Shown: piece by piece, positions 1 through 5,530 of the stretch | Layout: the number at the start of each line of letters is the position of its first letter | Position numbering within the stretch: the first letter of the stretch is position 1 | From: Dehalococcoidia bacterium | GTDB taxonomy: Bacteria > Chloroflexota > Dehalococcoidia > JACVQG01 | Assembly: GCA_015661045.1 (NCBI GenBank) | Contig: JACVQG010000138.1 | Span: 1-5,870 of the forward strand | Length of the DNA: 5,870 nt | Reading direction: 5' to 3' | The notes under the pieces: model-generated | The model's database searches: none | The model's input: only the letters and a program-made list of their open reading frames with translations | Told to the model about the DNA's origin: nothing | Made by a program: the position numbers and the translations under genes

Positions 1-295
1 TGAACGCAAAGGGGGCAGCGGGCGCCGCGGTAGCCGCCGTGGTGGGTGAAGCTGTGGGACGGACTGGCGTTGGTGTAGCCGCTGGGGTAGGCGACGCAGT
101 TGGGCGGTTCGGCGTCGGGGAGGCCGTTGGAGCAGGCGTAGCAGAACCAGTCGGTGTTGGTGTGTTCTTAGCCGGTATTGCCGGTGTGCTTTTTGGCTCC
201 TGGGTGCAGGCAACGACAGTGCTGAACAGCGCCGCTGCTACGATACACTTCAGTGTGGTAATCCATCCGGATATGATAGTGTTTCTCACCTTCAT
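1..295 (-). CDS. Lipoprotein with Thr/Pro-rich linker (N-terminal part, runs off left edge)
   Basis: Only the first 98 residues are in the window. The N-terminus is a lipoprotein signal: basic n-region (K2, R4, K16), hydrophobic stretch 17-29, then lipobox V27-V28-A29-C30, so Cys30 should be lipidated and the protein anchored on the outer face of the membrane. From residue 31 on it is almost purely Thr, Pro, Ala and Ser (TPTP-type), with the heptad RPTASPT at 64-70 and 79-85; this looks like an extended spacer holding a downstream domain away from the membrane. That domain lies outside the window, so the function is unknown. Start: tandem ATGs at 298 and 295. The 295 ATG has AAGGG five nt upstream and is preferred; the 298 ATG makes a 4-nt ATGA overlap with the stop of the upstream gene. 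Either way it forms an operon with the 966-aa exported protein and is probably translationally coupled to it. Confidence 0.8.
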   Translation of the reverse strand, partial: MKVRNTIISGWITTLKCIVAAALFSTVVACTQEPKSTPAIPAKNTPTPTGSATPAPTASPTPNRPTASPTPAATPTPVRPTASPTTAATAAPAAPFAF

Positions 296-3195
296 CATTT
301 CCCTTCAGCGGAGGTAAACGCTGATTCCTTAAGGACATCCACTAGAGCCTTAATGTCCCCCGCCCCCTGGATTCCTTTATCATCAGTAAACTTCAACCCG
401 ATCTCCGCCACCTCCTTGGCAAAGTCCAGGTCTGAGGGAGTCTCCTGGCCCAGACGCTCGATGAACTCCAATCTCTCCGATAACCTGCTTAACCTCCCGG
501 CATTCTGGGAACGTGCTACGGTAAAAGCAGCACGTGACCCGGTCTGCATCTGGTTCCACAGTGTTTGGGCTCGGGTTGTATCGCCCAGGCGGATAGCCTG
601 GGCCACCTCTTGCATCTGTGTAAGGGTATCCTCCGCGTGGTGGAGCACACCTCCCCGCCTGCCGGAGAGACCCTGGGCAGCATTCTTCACCCGGTCTTTG
701 GCATCCTGGAGTTCAGCCACGTACTGAGCGCCACCCGTATTTACTGCCTGCTGGAAGGCGCCAAAGCTCCTGGGCTGCTGTGCCAGTTTTGCTACTCCCA
801 CATTATTCGCGGCAGCGGTGCTTCGGGTGACCTCTCTCTGTATGACATCTTTAAGACCCTGGGTCTTGTCCACACCATAGGCGCCTCGTTGCAGCGCATC
901 GGTATTCAGGCCAACAAAATCAATAAGATTGCTTACGGTTTCCAGAGCGGTGCCTGCACTGGCGGTCGCCTCTACCCCCAGATAGTTTTCAGAGACCTGT
1001 TTGATGGTCTTTTTAAGCTCCTCTTTGACCGGTTCAGTGAGTTTGTCGAGCGCTGCTTGAACGGCTGTGTTTCCTGCCGCGTACGCCACATCACCGATCC
1101 GCCCTTTGATAGCGTTAGCCACGTGAATCTGGAACGCTTCCCATTGATATATGCCGTCAATCATAGCTGCGCCGCTTTCCGTTTGGTACAGCTTCCACCC
1201 TAGCTCGTGGATTTTCAGACCTCTTTGCAACGCCTGCTGGAGTGTGGTCTCCGCCGTTAGTCCCAACCTCTGCGCCACCCCCAGTTTGGCTACCCTTCCC
1301 AACTGGGCCGAAGGACCGAAGGTCAGGAAGGTGTCCCAGGCGGAGAACTGTTTGGAGGCGAAGTCGGCGACATCCTGCTGCAATATCTCCGTATCGAAGT
1401 ATTGACGGCCCAGGTCTACGTTAAACTGGGTCTTGTCCCCCCGCCTGATGGCATCCACATCCACGTTTTTAAAGGCATCGAACAATACTTGCCGCAGCTT
1501 TCTGGCATGTTCCTCGGACAGATCCTTTCCATACTGCGCCCGTACAACCTCTTGCATCTTGCCCGGCGTCATGGACTTCATCTCTTCGAAGGTAATACCC
1601 CTGGCACGCAGTTCTTCGGCGAACCTGATGCCGGCGACTTGAGCCGCCGCCTCGTCTATGTTAAGAGATGCCACCTGTTGGGCGAAGTCGTAGTACCCGG
1701 CTATCCCCCGCACCGATTCCCCAATCCCTGTGGTGAACAGGTCTATGATAACTGCCCCAACCCCCTGCTCGCCGTGGCCGTTAAGCTTTTCATTGAGGAG
1801 ACTTGCATTCACCGTTTGCTCCTCAGCTAACCGGTCTCGAATTCGGGACAGATACGATAGCTCGATATCCCTAATGAGCTGTTTAGCCACTCCGTTGTCC
1901 TTGTCCCGCGCCAGCGCCAGTTGCGCCGACTCCAGAGCAAGCCGTGTCTTCCCGTCCATAAGCTGCCGGAAGGCGTTCCCCACCAGGACCTCTGTGGCAA
2001 TGTTATTGTCGTTACGGTACTCCTGAAAGAGTTTGTCGAACGCCTCCGTATTCCCCGAGCGTAGCACCAGCGTCATCCGGAGAAGTTTAAGGTCGCTGCG
2101 ATAGCCCAGGAGGGTGTCTCTTAGTTCCTGCCTCTGGCTGTACGAGACGAACTGAGAGTCTATGCCGTCAAGGATCTGAGTCAGGCCGGACGTCCGGGAT
2201 TCAAAGCTTTCCAGCAGCTTGGCCATCTCTGCCTTAAGTTTTGTTATCTCAGCCTGGTACGGGGATCTCTCCGACTCCGGGGCTTTTGCCAGAATCTCGA
2301 TCATCTCCTGGGCATCCCTCAGGCGCGCCAGGATGACGTCAGCATCCTTGAGCAGTGGCGCCATATCCCGTTCGAGCCGCTTTCGTAAAGAAACGTAGTC
2401 CACCAGGTTCTGGGCGATGGCCCGCTCCAATCGCTCCCGCTCCGTTTCCGGGCGCTCCGGTCTCACCGTCGGAATTGGACGCTGTGTTGTTGCGGTAGAG
2501 GGAGCTTGCGGTGTGGCTGGCCTGGCGGGAGTAGTCGGAGGTGTTGTAGCACGAGGGGTAGGAGTAGCGATTTCCGGGACCTCTAGCTCGTATACCCACT
2601 GGACCACACAAGCAGTTTTACACTGTTCTGCCAGCGCCGTGACAACCGTCTTGACGCCCGTTCGCATAGGCATATAAGAGATACCACTCATCTTCCACGG
2701 CTTGGCGCTCGCCGGCTGATCCCACGAGACACCCAGAGAAAAGGAACCAAAGTAGTTGGGACTCGACCCGAAAATCAGTCCACACGATGGCGGGAATCCT
2801 CCCCCGACCAGACGGGAGCTGCTTTTGTAAGTCCCCGATGCCTGTAGCTCCGGGGGGTTATCGGACTGGAACTGAGCGGGGGGCTTATCAAACGTAAACG
2901 CACAGGAATAGAACTCGTCCTGGATTACCCTGGTGGGATTATTAAAGTCACGGTCTACACGCCTCCAACTAAAGGTGATAGCTCCTGCGGAGACTGTAGC
3001 TTGCTGAGTGATGGTCCTCTTCCAACTATACCCATCCGTACTCTCGTGCTCGCTGATGAGAGGCGCGCCCCCCGGGTTGATCTTAGTCTCGACCAGAATC
3101 CACTTACCCGTACGGGGCTGTTGGGCGAAGGCAGGCGCAGCTAGCGGCATAAAAAGAAGGCCGATAATCAGGGCTAATACAAACTTCCGAAACAT
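295..3195 (-). CDS. Large Sec-exported protein: cysteine-containing N-domain, Pro/Thr linker, helical coiled-coil/TPR-like C-terminal part
   Basis: 966 aa; I do not recognise the family. Residues 1-24 form a classical signal peptide (R3, K4, hydrophobic 5-20, cleavage after A22-F23-A24), so the mature protein starts at about Q25. Residues 28-206 look beta-rich and hold all four cysteines of the protein (C98, C138, C192, C196), which fits two disulfides in an extracytoplasmic domain. Residues 207-250 are a Pro/Thr/Arg-rich linker. From about 250 to 345 there is a charged heptad-like coiled coil. Residues 399-434 resemble one TPR hairpin. The rest, to 966, is predicted helical, Ala/Gln-rich, without a catalytic motif I can name. 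An in-frame TTG at 3219 would add 8 residues, but the ATG at 3195 starts exactly at the signal peptide and has AAGGGG about 10 nt upstream. It is first in an operon with the lipoprotein gene, behind a strong promoter. The likely role is structural or binding work in the cell envelope; this is inference. Confidence 0.88.
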   Translation of the reverse strand: MFRKFVLALIIGLLFMPLAAPAFAQQPRTGKWILVETKINPGGAPLISEHESTDGYSWKRTITQQATVSAGAITFSWRRVDRDFNNPTRVIQDEFYSCAFTFDKPPAQFQSDNPPELQASGTYKSSSRLVGGGFPPSCGLIFGSSPNYFGSFSLGVSWDQPASAKPWKMSGISYMPMRTGVKTVVTALAEQCKTACVVQWVYELEVPEIATPTPRATTPPTTPARPATPQAPSTATTQRPIPTVRPERPETERERLERAIAQNLVDYVSLRKRLERDMAPLLKDADVILARLRDAQEMIEILAKAPESERSPYQAEITKLKAEMAKLLESFESRTSGLTQILDGIDSQFVSYSQRQELRDTLLGYRSDLKLLRMTLVLRSGNTEAFDKLFQEYRNDNNIATEVLVGNAFRQLMDGKTRLALESAQLALARDKDNGVAKQLIRDIELSYLSRIRDRLAEEQTVNASLLNEKLNGHGEQGVGAVIIDLFTTGIGESVRGIAGYYDFAQQVASLNIDEAAAQVAGIRFAEELRARGITFEEMKSMTPGKMQEVVRAQYGKDLSEEHARKLRQVLFDAFKNVDVDAIRRGDKTQFNVDLGRQYFDTEILQQDVADFASKQFSAWDTFLTFGPSAQLGRVAKLGVAQRLGLTAETTLQQALQRGLKIHELGWKLYQTESGAAMIDGIYQWEAFQIHVANAIKGRIGDVAYAAGNTAVQAALDKLTEPVKEELKKTIKQVSENYLGVEATASAGTALETVSNLIDFVGLNTDALQRGAYGVDKTQGLKDVIQREVTRSTAAANNVGVAKLAQQPRSFGAFQQAVNTGGAQYVAELQDAKDRVKNAAQGLSGRRGGVLHHAEDTLTQMQEVAQAIRLGDTTRAQTLWNQMQTGSRAAFTVARSQNAGRLSRLSERLEFIERLGQETPSDLDFAKEVAEIGLKFTDDKGIQGAGDIKALVDVLKESAFTSAEGK

Positions 3196-3242
3196 CCGGT
3201 TCGTTCCCCTTTGCAACAAGTTAAGAGAGATATATAAAATCT

Positions 3243-3270
3243 AGTATATGGATTATATCTGTAATGTCAA
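3243..3270 (-). promoter_or_regulatory. Sigma70-type promoter of the exported-protein operon
   Basis: Read on the minus strand there is TTGACA (3270-3265, perfect -35), a 16-nt spacer, and TATACT (3248-3243, five of six -10 matches). Transcription would start near 3236, giving a leader of about 40 nt before the ATG at 3195. It is correctly placed and oriented for the large exported-protein gene and the lipoprotein gene behind it. No operator palindrome was seen over it. Confidence 0.65.
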
Positions 3271-3311
3271 ATTGAAGGCTGCACGTGCATACGGCGTCTA
3301 GCTTAAACGCA

Positions 3312-3413
3312 TAAACTATTGCCGGTGAAGAGGCTTATGTCCTGTTCAACAACATCAACATGTACGAGGACGCTTTAACCGTTGCCCGACTGGTTTTTAA
3401 AACCTACAGATAA
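3312..3413 (+). pseudogene. Remnant of a DUF72 (YecE-like) C-terminus
   Basis: Reading 3312-3413 on the plus strand gives a stop, TIAG, then EEAYVLFNNINMYEDAL (3327-3377) and a natural TAA at 3411. The YVxFNN motif followed by a short helix with conserved Ala matches what I know of the extreme C-terminus of DUF72 proteins, where a strand ending in FNN closes the TIM-barrel-like fold. Intact members are roughly 240-280 aa. Here only about 32 codons survive, with an in-frame TAA immediately upstream (3312-3314) and no recognisable family sequence before it. It is best read as the decayed tail of a lost gene. The assignment rests on memory of the motif only. Confidence 0.45.
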
Positions 3414-3579
3414 TACAAGATAATCGTATTACACTGTGAGAAGGTTTAGCTATAGAGGAATTCATCCCACCTGATGTTGGGTTAAATTTGGAGAACAAGG
3501 TAAGAAGTAATAGCTAGAGGTTGGTAGTTCTACAAACTACTTTGAACTAAGAGTAATTTAGTGTAGCTACAAATTTACT
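3414..3579. other. AT-rich intergenic stretch, no gene seen
   Basis: Together with the neighbouring remnant this forms the gap of more than 350 bases between the exported-protein operon and the HEPN-like gene. All frames are interrupted by stops. Two weak symmetric elements are visible: GTAGTT/AACTAC with a 5-nt loop (3524-3540) and the 10-bp palindrome TGTAGCTACA (3562-3571), the latter directly 3' of the HEPN-like stop codon. Neither has a clear U-tract, so I do not call a terminator. Confidence 0.5.
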
Positions 3580-4224
3580 TTATACACGCATGTTGGGATA
3601 CGCTTTCTCAATGTCCCATAATAAACAGATTGGGTCACCAGGGCCAAAGAGGCCATGGGTGTTCTTGTTCGCGAATAGCGGCGTTCCTTGGATTGCAACT
3701 TCTATGGTAAACTTACCCCATTTAGCCAACCGCCGTGGTTCCCCCTTTTTGAAATAAAATAATCCGTTGTGAGCAGCTGCATTTCTACAATGACGAAGGA
3801 ACTCCCATAGAGGCCCGTTGTCATGATATTGTGCCGTTGTTTCATACGCAAGAATTAGGACACTTGCAGATGCCATTATTGCTAAACCTAGCGTATGGTT
3901 GGTGAAAGTCCGTATGTGGCTGGGGTCAGTCACGAGCACCGACGCGATTTCATCAGCATCAATCTTTATGGAATTACCTTGAAACTCAGACTTCAGGGCT
4001 AGGGGTTCAGGGAATTGCGTTGGCAAGCTATTTAACAAAGTAGCATATTTTGGAAACTCCTTGATTTCCTTCTTCACCACCTCTCCAGGTGCCACTTTTA
4101 GCTTTACGATGAGTCCCCGCATTAGTAATTCAGATATACCGTGTAATGAAGCGAGGTAATTCAATACGAGGGGATAAAACGGCTTGTCTTTATCAAAGTA
4201 AACCAGCGGCGTGCTTTCTATCAT
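3580..4224 (-). CDS. HEPN-like protein with RX4H motif (possible RNase), orphan
   Basis: 214 aa, no signal peptide, so probably cytoplasmic. The clearest signature is R147-N148-A-A-A-H152-N-G inside the helix-rich stretch 112-158. This fits the HEPN RX4-6H motif, in which a polar residue after Arg is typical and Arg/His form the metal-independent RNase site. An N-terminal helical part (16-43) could be the first bundle helices. Residues 160-214 look beta-rich and are an extra C-terminal part. It may belong to one of the HEPN families of mobile or defence-linked proteins (for example the pEK499_p136-like group), but I cannot confirm the family. Many HEPN RNases pair with a MNT antitoxin; no such gene lies beside this one. 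The ATG at 4224 has only a weak AGG close upstream. TATATT at 4235-4230 could be a -10 so near the start that the message would be nearly leaderless. Base composition is AT-richer than ybeY or the exported-protein operon, and the gene sits among decayed DNA, consistent with accessory origin. Confidence 0.72.
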   Translation of the reverse strand: MIESTPLVYFDKDKPFYPLVLNYLASLHGISELLMRGLIVKLKVAPGEVVKKEIKEFPKYATLLNSLPTQFPEPLALKSEFQGNSIKIDADEIASVLVTDPSHIRTFTNHTLGLAIMASASVLILAYETTAQYHDNGPLWEFLRHCRNAAAHNGLFYFKKGEPRRLAKWGKFTIEVAIQGTPLFANKNTHGLFGPGDPICLLWDIEKAYPNMRV

Positions 4225-4427
4225 AACCTAATATACCTTTTTCTGGCACTGTCCCTTCCACCTTTGTGAAGGAGCAATTCTAAGAAAGTGTTTGCTACGA
4301 TAGCATTTTAGCAGGTCTTGGCATCCGAATACAATGAATTTCCATCACAAATAACTGCCATTTTATTATCCAGAACAAAATTGTATAGTAGTCTGTAGCC
4401 TCAAGTTTCAAAACTCTATTCTCCAGG
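4225..4427. other. Intergenic DNA between the small membrane protein and HEPN-like genes
   Basis: About 200 bases, AT-rich, with stops in all frames. The minus strand contains a 28-codon open stretch (roughly 4313-4399) whose product looks protein-like but lacks a start and matches no family I can name with confidence. A small TGCTA/TAGCA hairpin followed by TTTT (4293-4309, plus strand) is present but no plus-strand gene precedes it. The stretch reads as decayed sequence plus the upstream region of the HEPN-like gene. Confidence 0.4.
4254..4272. repeat. Small hairpin upstream of the HEPN-like gene
   Basis: CCTTC, a bulged C and AC pair with GTGAAGG across a 4-nt loop (seven base pairs). It lies about 30 nt before the HEPN-like start and could sit at or before its promoter. 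There is no U-tract on either strand. Function unknown; may be chance. Confidence 0.25.
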
Positions 4428-4431
4428 CTAC
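4395..4431 (-). terminator. Inverted repeat over the stop codon of the small membrane protein gene
   Basis: GTAGCCT (4395-4401) and AGGCTAC (4425-4431) are perfect 7-bp arms 23 nt apart, with an inner AGTT/AACT stem (4404-4407/4412-4415). The distal arm covers the TAG stop (4428-4430). In the minus-strand transcript this could fold into a two-tier stem ending the small membrane protein message, but the following sequence (ACAGACTACTATACAATTTTG region) lacks a tight U-run, so a rho-independent terminator is only a weak call. Confidence 0.3.
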
Positions 4432-4715
4432 CGCCTCCCTGTTTTCCCACGCCCCGGCCTACGTACGGCCCATACTATCGAAAAAACCAGTAGAGCAATA
4501 ACTACTATCAGCATAACCAAGATGAACGCTGCAAGCGCCGCAGTAATAGCTAAAGGCGCCAGTACCAGCTTCAATAGCGGGTGTCTGGGGTTAACCTTTA
4601 CCCATAGAGAGCGGGTAACCGACTCTCCTTTGTGGAGGTAGATTTTGGTAACTTCTATACTGCGGTTGGTCGGCCTTTGCGGTTCTTGTGGAACCAGACT
4701 GTTATCTTGTTTCAT
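4428..4715 (-). CDS. Small membrane protein, unknown function
   Basis: 95 aa from the ATG at 4715; a TTG at 4721 in the same frame would add two residues. Residues 1-45 are polar and charged, with no signal peptide. Residues 50-84 form an unbroken hydrophobic stretch, long enough for one extended or two tightly packed membrane helices. The tail 85-95 is strongly basic (R85, R86, R89, K91, R94, R95). By the positive-inside rule the basic C-terminus should be cytoplasmic; if there is a single helix, the polar N-terminal region would be outside. There is no good Shine-Dalgarno before either start. I do not recognise a family. It lies downstream of ybeY and the 37-aa ORF on the same strand, but about 150 nt and a palindrome separate them, so co-transcription is uncertain. 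The open frame and membrane-helix composition make a real gene likely. Confidence 0.65.
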   Translation of the reverse strand: MKQDNSLVPQEPQRPTNRSIEVTKIYLHKGESVTRSLWVKVNPRHPLLKLVLAPLAITAALAAFILVMLIVVIALLVFSIVWAVRRPGRGKTGRR

Positions 4716-4826
4716 CTTCAAATCAAGCGGGCGAAACTACATCCGTGGCTACTTTTGCACCGTCACAACCATGAAAATATAGCTTGGTAATGCCCTCACC
4801 TCTTCAATGGGGGTATATAGTATATA

Positions 4827-4854
4827 GTAGAGACACGGCATGCCGTGTCTCTAC
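4827..4854. repeat. Perfect 28-nt palindrome (REP-like)
   Basis: Two 14-nt arms, GTAGAGACACGGCA and its exact reverse complement, meet without spacer at 4840/4841. It is preceded by a direct repeat TATATAG TATATAG (4814-4827). Palindromes of this GTAGAGAC...GTCTCTAC type recur as dispersed repeats in several bacterial phyla, as far as I recall. It lies 12 nt past the stop of the 37-aa ORF. A transcript stem would be strong, but no U-tract follows on either strand, so it is at most an RNA 3'-end stabiliser or a factor-assisted terminator. Confidence 0.75.
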
Positions 4855-4866
4855 AACCCACCTTCC

Positions 4867-4980
4867 CTACTTCCCCTTCTTGGGCTTGCGGGCCTTCGGT
4901 TTACTATTCTGGACCTTGATCTTCTCCACCTTCAAACGTCCCTTAACGCGAAACCACGACGGTGTACGAAAACCTGTCAT
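4867..4980 (-). CDS. 37-aa highly basic small ORF downstream of ybeY
   Basis: ATG at 4980, TAG at 4867-4869. The peptide starts MTGFRTPSWFRVKGRLKVEK and ends in a KPKARKPKKGK tail: ten Lys and four Arg against a single Glu. Lys is coded nearly always by AAG and GC at third positions is high, as expected of real coding DNA here. GGAG stands only two nt before the ATG, a short spacing, but ybeY itself has GGGAG only three nt before its ATG. It starts 39 nt after the ybeY stop on the same strand and in the same frame, so the two are likely one transcript. The composition suggests RNA or ribosome binding, which would fit a ybeY neighbour; this is inference. I know no family for it. The alternative is that it is a chance ORF or a relic of a longer ybeY. 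Confidence 0.45.
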   Translation of the reverse strand: MTGFRTPSWFRVKGRLKVEKIKVQNSKPKARKPKKGK

Positions 4981-5015
4981 CTCTCCGACGGTGTACGAAA
5001 ACCTGTCATCTCTCC
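4958..5015. repeat. Perfect 29-bp tandem duplication covering the small ORF start
   Basis: Two identical 29-nt units, 4958-4986 and 4987-5015, lie head to tail in the gap between ybeY and the 37-aa ORF. Each unit carries, on the minus strand, GGAGAGATG plus the first codons of the small ORF. The upstream unit therefore starts a second reading frame (ATG at 5009) of ten codons, ending at TGA 4977-4979, which overlaps the downstream ATG by four nt (ATGA). Perfect identity indicates a recent duplication or an assembly error. Confidence 0.9.
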
Positions 5016-5019
5016 CTCT

Positions 5020-5505
5020 CTATCTCATCCTCTGCCTGAGTTCCTTCAAAAATTCCAGAATATCTCTTTCCTTATTCCTCATTTTCCGTGCCTGCCCCGG
5101 CAATACATGGTCATATCCCAAAAGATGAAGCGTGCCATGTACTATAAGGATAGCCAACTCTTGCTGGACAGAGTGGTAGTGTTCCGAAGCCTGCCTGACA
5201 GCCGTAGGATATGAAATTACTACCTCCCCCAGATGAAGTATACCGTCGGGTGGACTAACAAACTCCCCTCTGCTTTCTTCTGTAAGGGCAAAAGCAATAA
5301 CATCGGTGGGGGCATCTACCTGCCGGTATTTACGGTTAATCTCGTGAATCCGTTCATCGCTGGTAATGACGAGGCTTACTTCGGCATAGGCAACCTTTTC
5401 CATGCCCAGAGACTCTTCTATGACACGTTTAAGCCAGGTCCGCTTTACTTCCGGGCCGTACGGCCTGTCTATTTTAATAGCGATATCCCAGGTCATAGGT
5501 TTCAT
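5020..5505 (-). CDS. ybeY: Endoribonuclease YbeY (16S rRNA 3'-end maturation / ribosome quality control)
   Basis: 161 aa, a normal length for the family. YbeY is a zinc-dependent single-strand endoribonuclease, active in the cytoplasm in 16S rRNA 3' processing and removal of defective ribosomes. The zinc motif H123-G-T-L-H127-L-L-G-Y-D-H133 is complete (HxxxHxxxxxH). Other conserved blocks are present: N57-R-K-Y-R61 with the substrate-facing Arg, T67-D-V-I-A-F (usually TDVLSF) and L92-G-E-V-V-I-S. The ATG at 5505 has GGGAG three nt upstream; the in-frame ATG at 5496 (M4) lies 12 nt behind the same GGGAG, so the first start is preferred but not certain. Common partners such as phoH, a PgpH/HDc phosphodiesterase, diacylglycerol kinase or era do not adjoin it within the window. 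It is divergent from the zupT-like gene and followed by the 37-aa basic ORF. A candidate promoter lies about 200 nt upstream, so the leader would contain the inverted-repeat element. Confidence 0.97.
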   Translation of the reverse strand: MKPMTWDIAIKIDRPYGPEVKRTWLKRVIEESLGMEKVAYAEVSLVITSDERIHEINRKYRQVDAPTDVIAFALTEESRGEFVSPPDGILHLGEVVISYPTAVRQASEHYHSVQQELAILIVHGTLHLLGYDHVLPGQARKMRNKERDILEFLKELRQRMR

Positions 5506-5530
5506 CTGCTCCCAAAAATAGATCCTATTT

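Noticed and set aside
39..317. Plus-strand Gly/Val/Ala-rich open frame
   Set aside because: It is the antisense of the Thr/Pro-rich linker of the lipoprotein; repetitive codons on one strand keep the other open. The signal sequence and lipobox are on the minus strand.
353..2677. Many plus- and minus-strand open frames inside the large exported-protein gene
   Set aside because: They overlap one continuous 966-codon frame with promoter, ribosome site and signal peptide, and have no family-like features.
4313..4399. Minus-strand peptide GYRLLYNFVLDNKMAVICDG... as a possible toxin or nuclease remnant
   Set aside because: It faintly resembles RelE-like or helicase-associated nuclease tails, but it is only 28 codons between two stops with no start and no decisive motif.
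4736..4805. Minus-strand open stretch ending ...CDGAKVATDVVSPA before the small membrane protein gene
   Set aside because: About 26 codons, no start codon and no ribosome site; it ends by TGA just upstream of the real gene and fits chance.
4958..5015. CRISPR array
   Set aside because: The two 29-nt units are directly adjacent with no spacer and there are only two, so this is a tandem duplication.
4784..5214. Two plus-strand open frames across the ybeY 3' end
   Set aside because: They are antisense to ybeY and to the basic small ORF, include the repeat and palindrome, and look non-coding.
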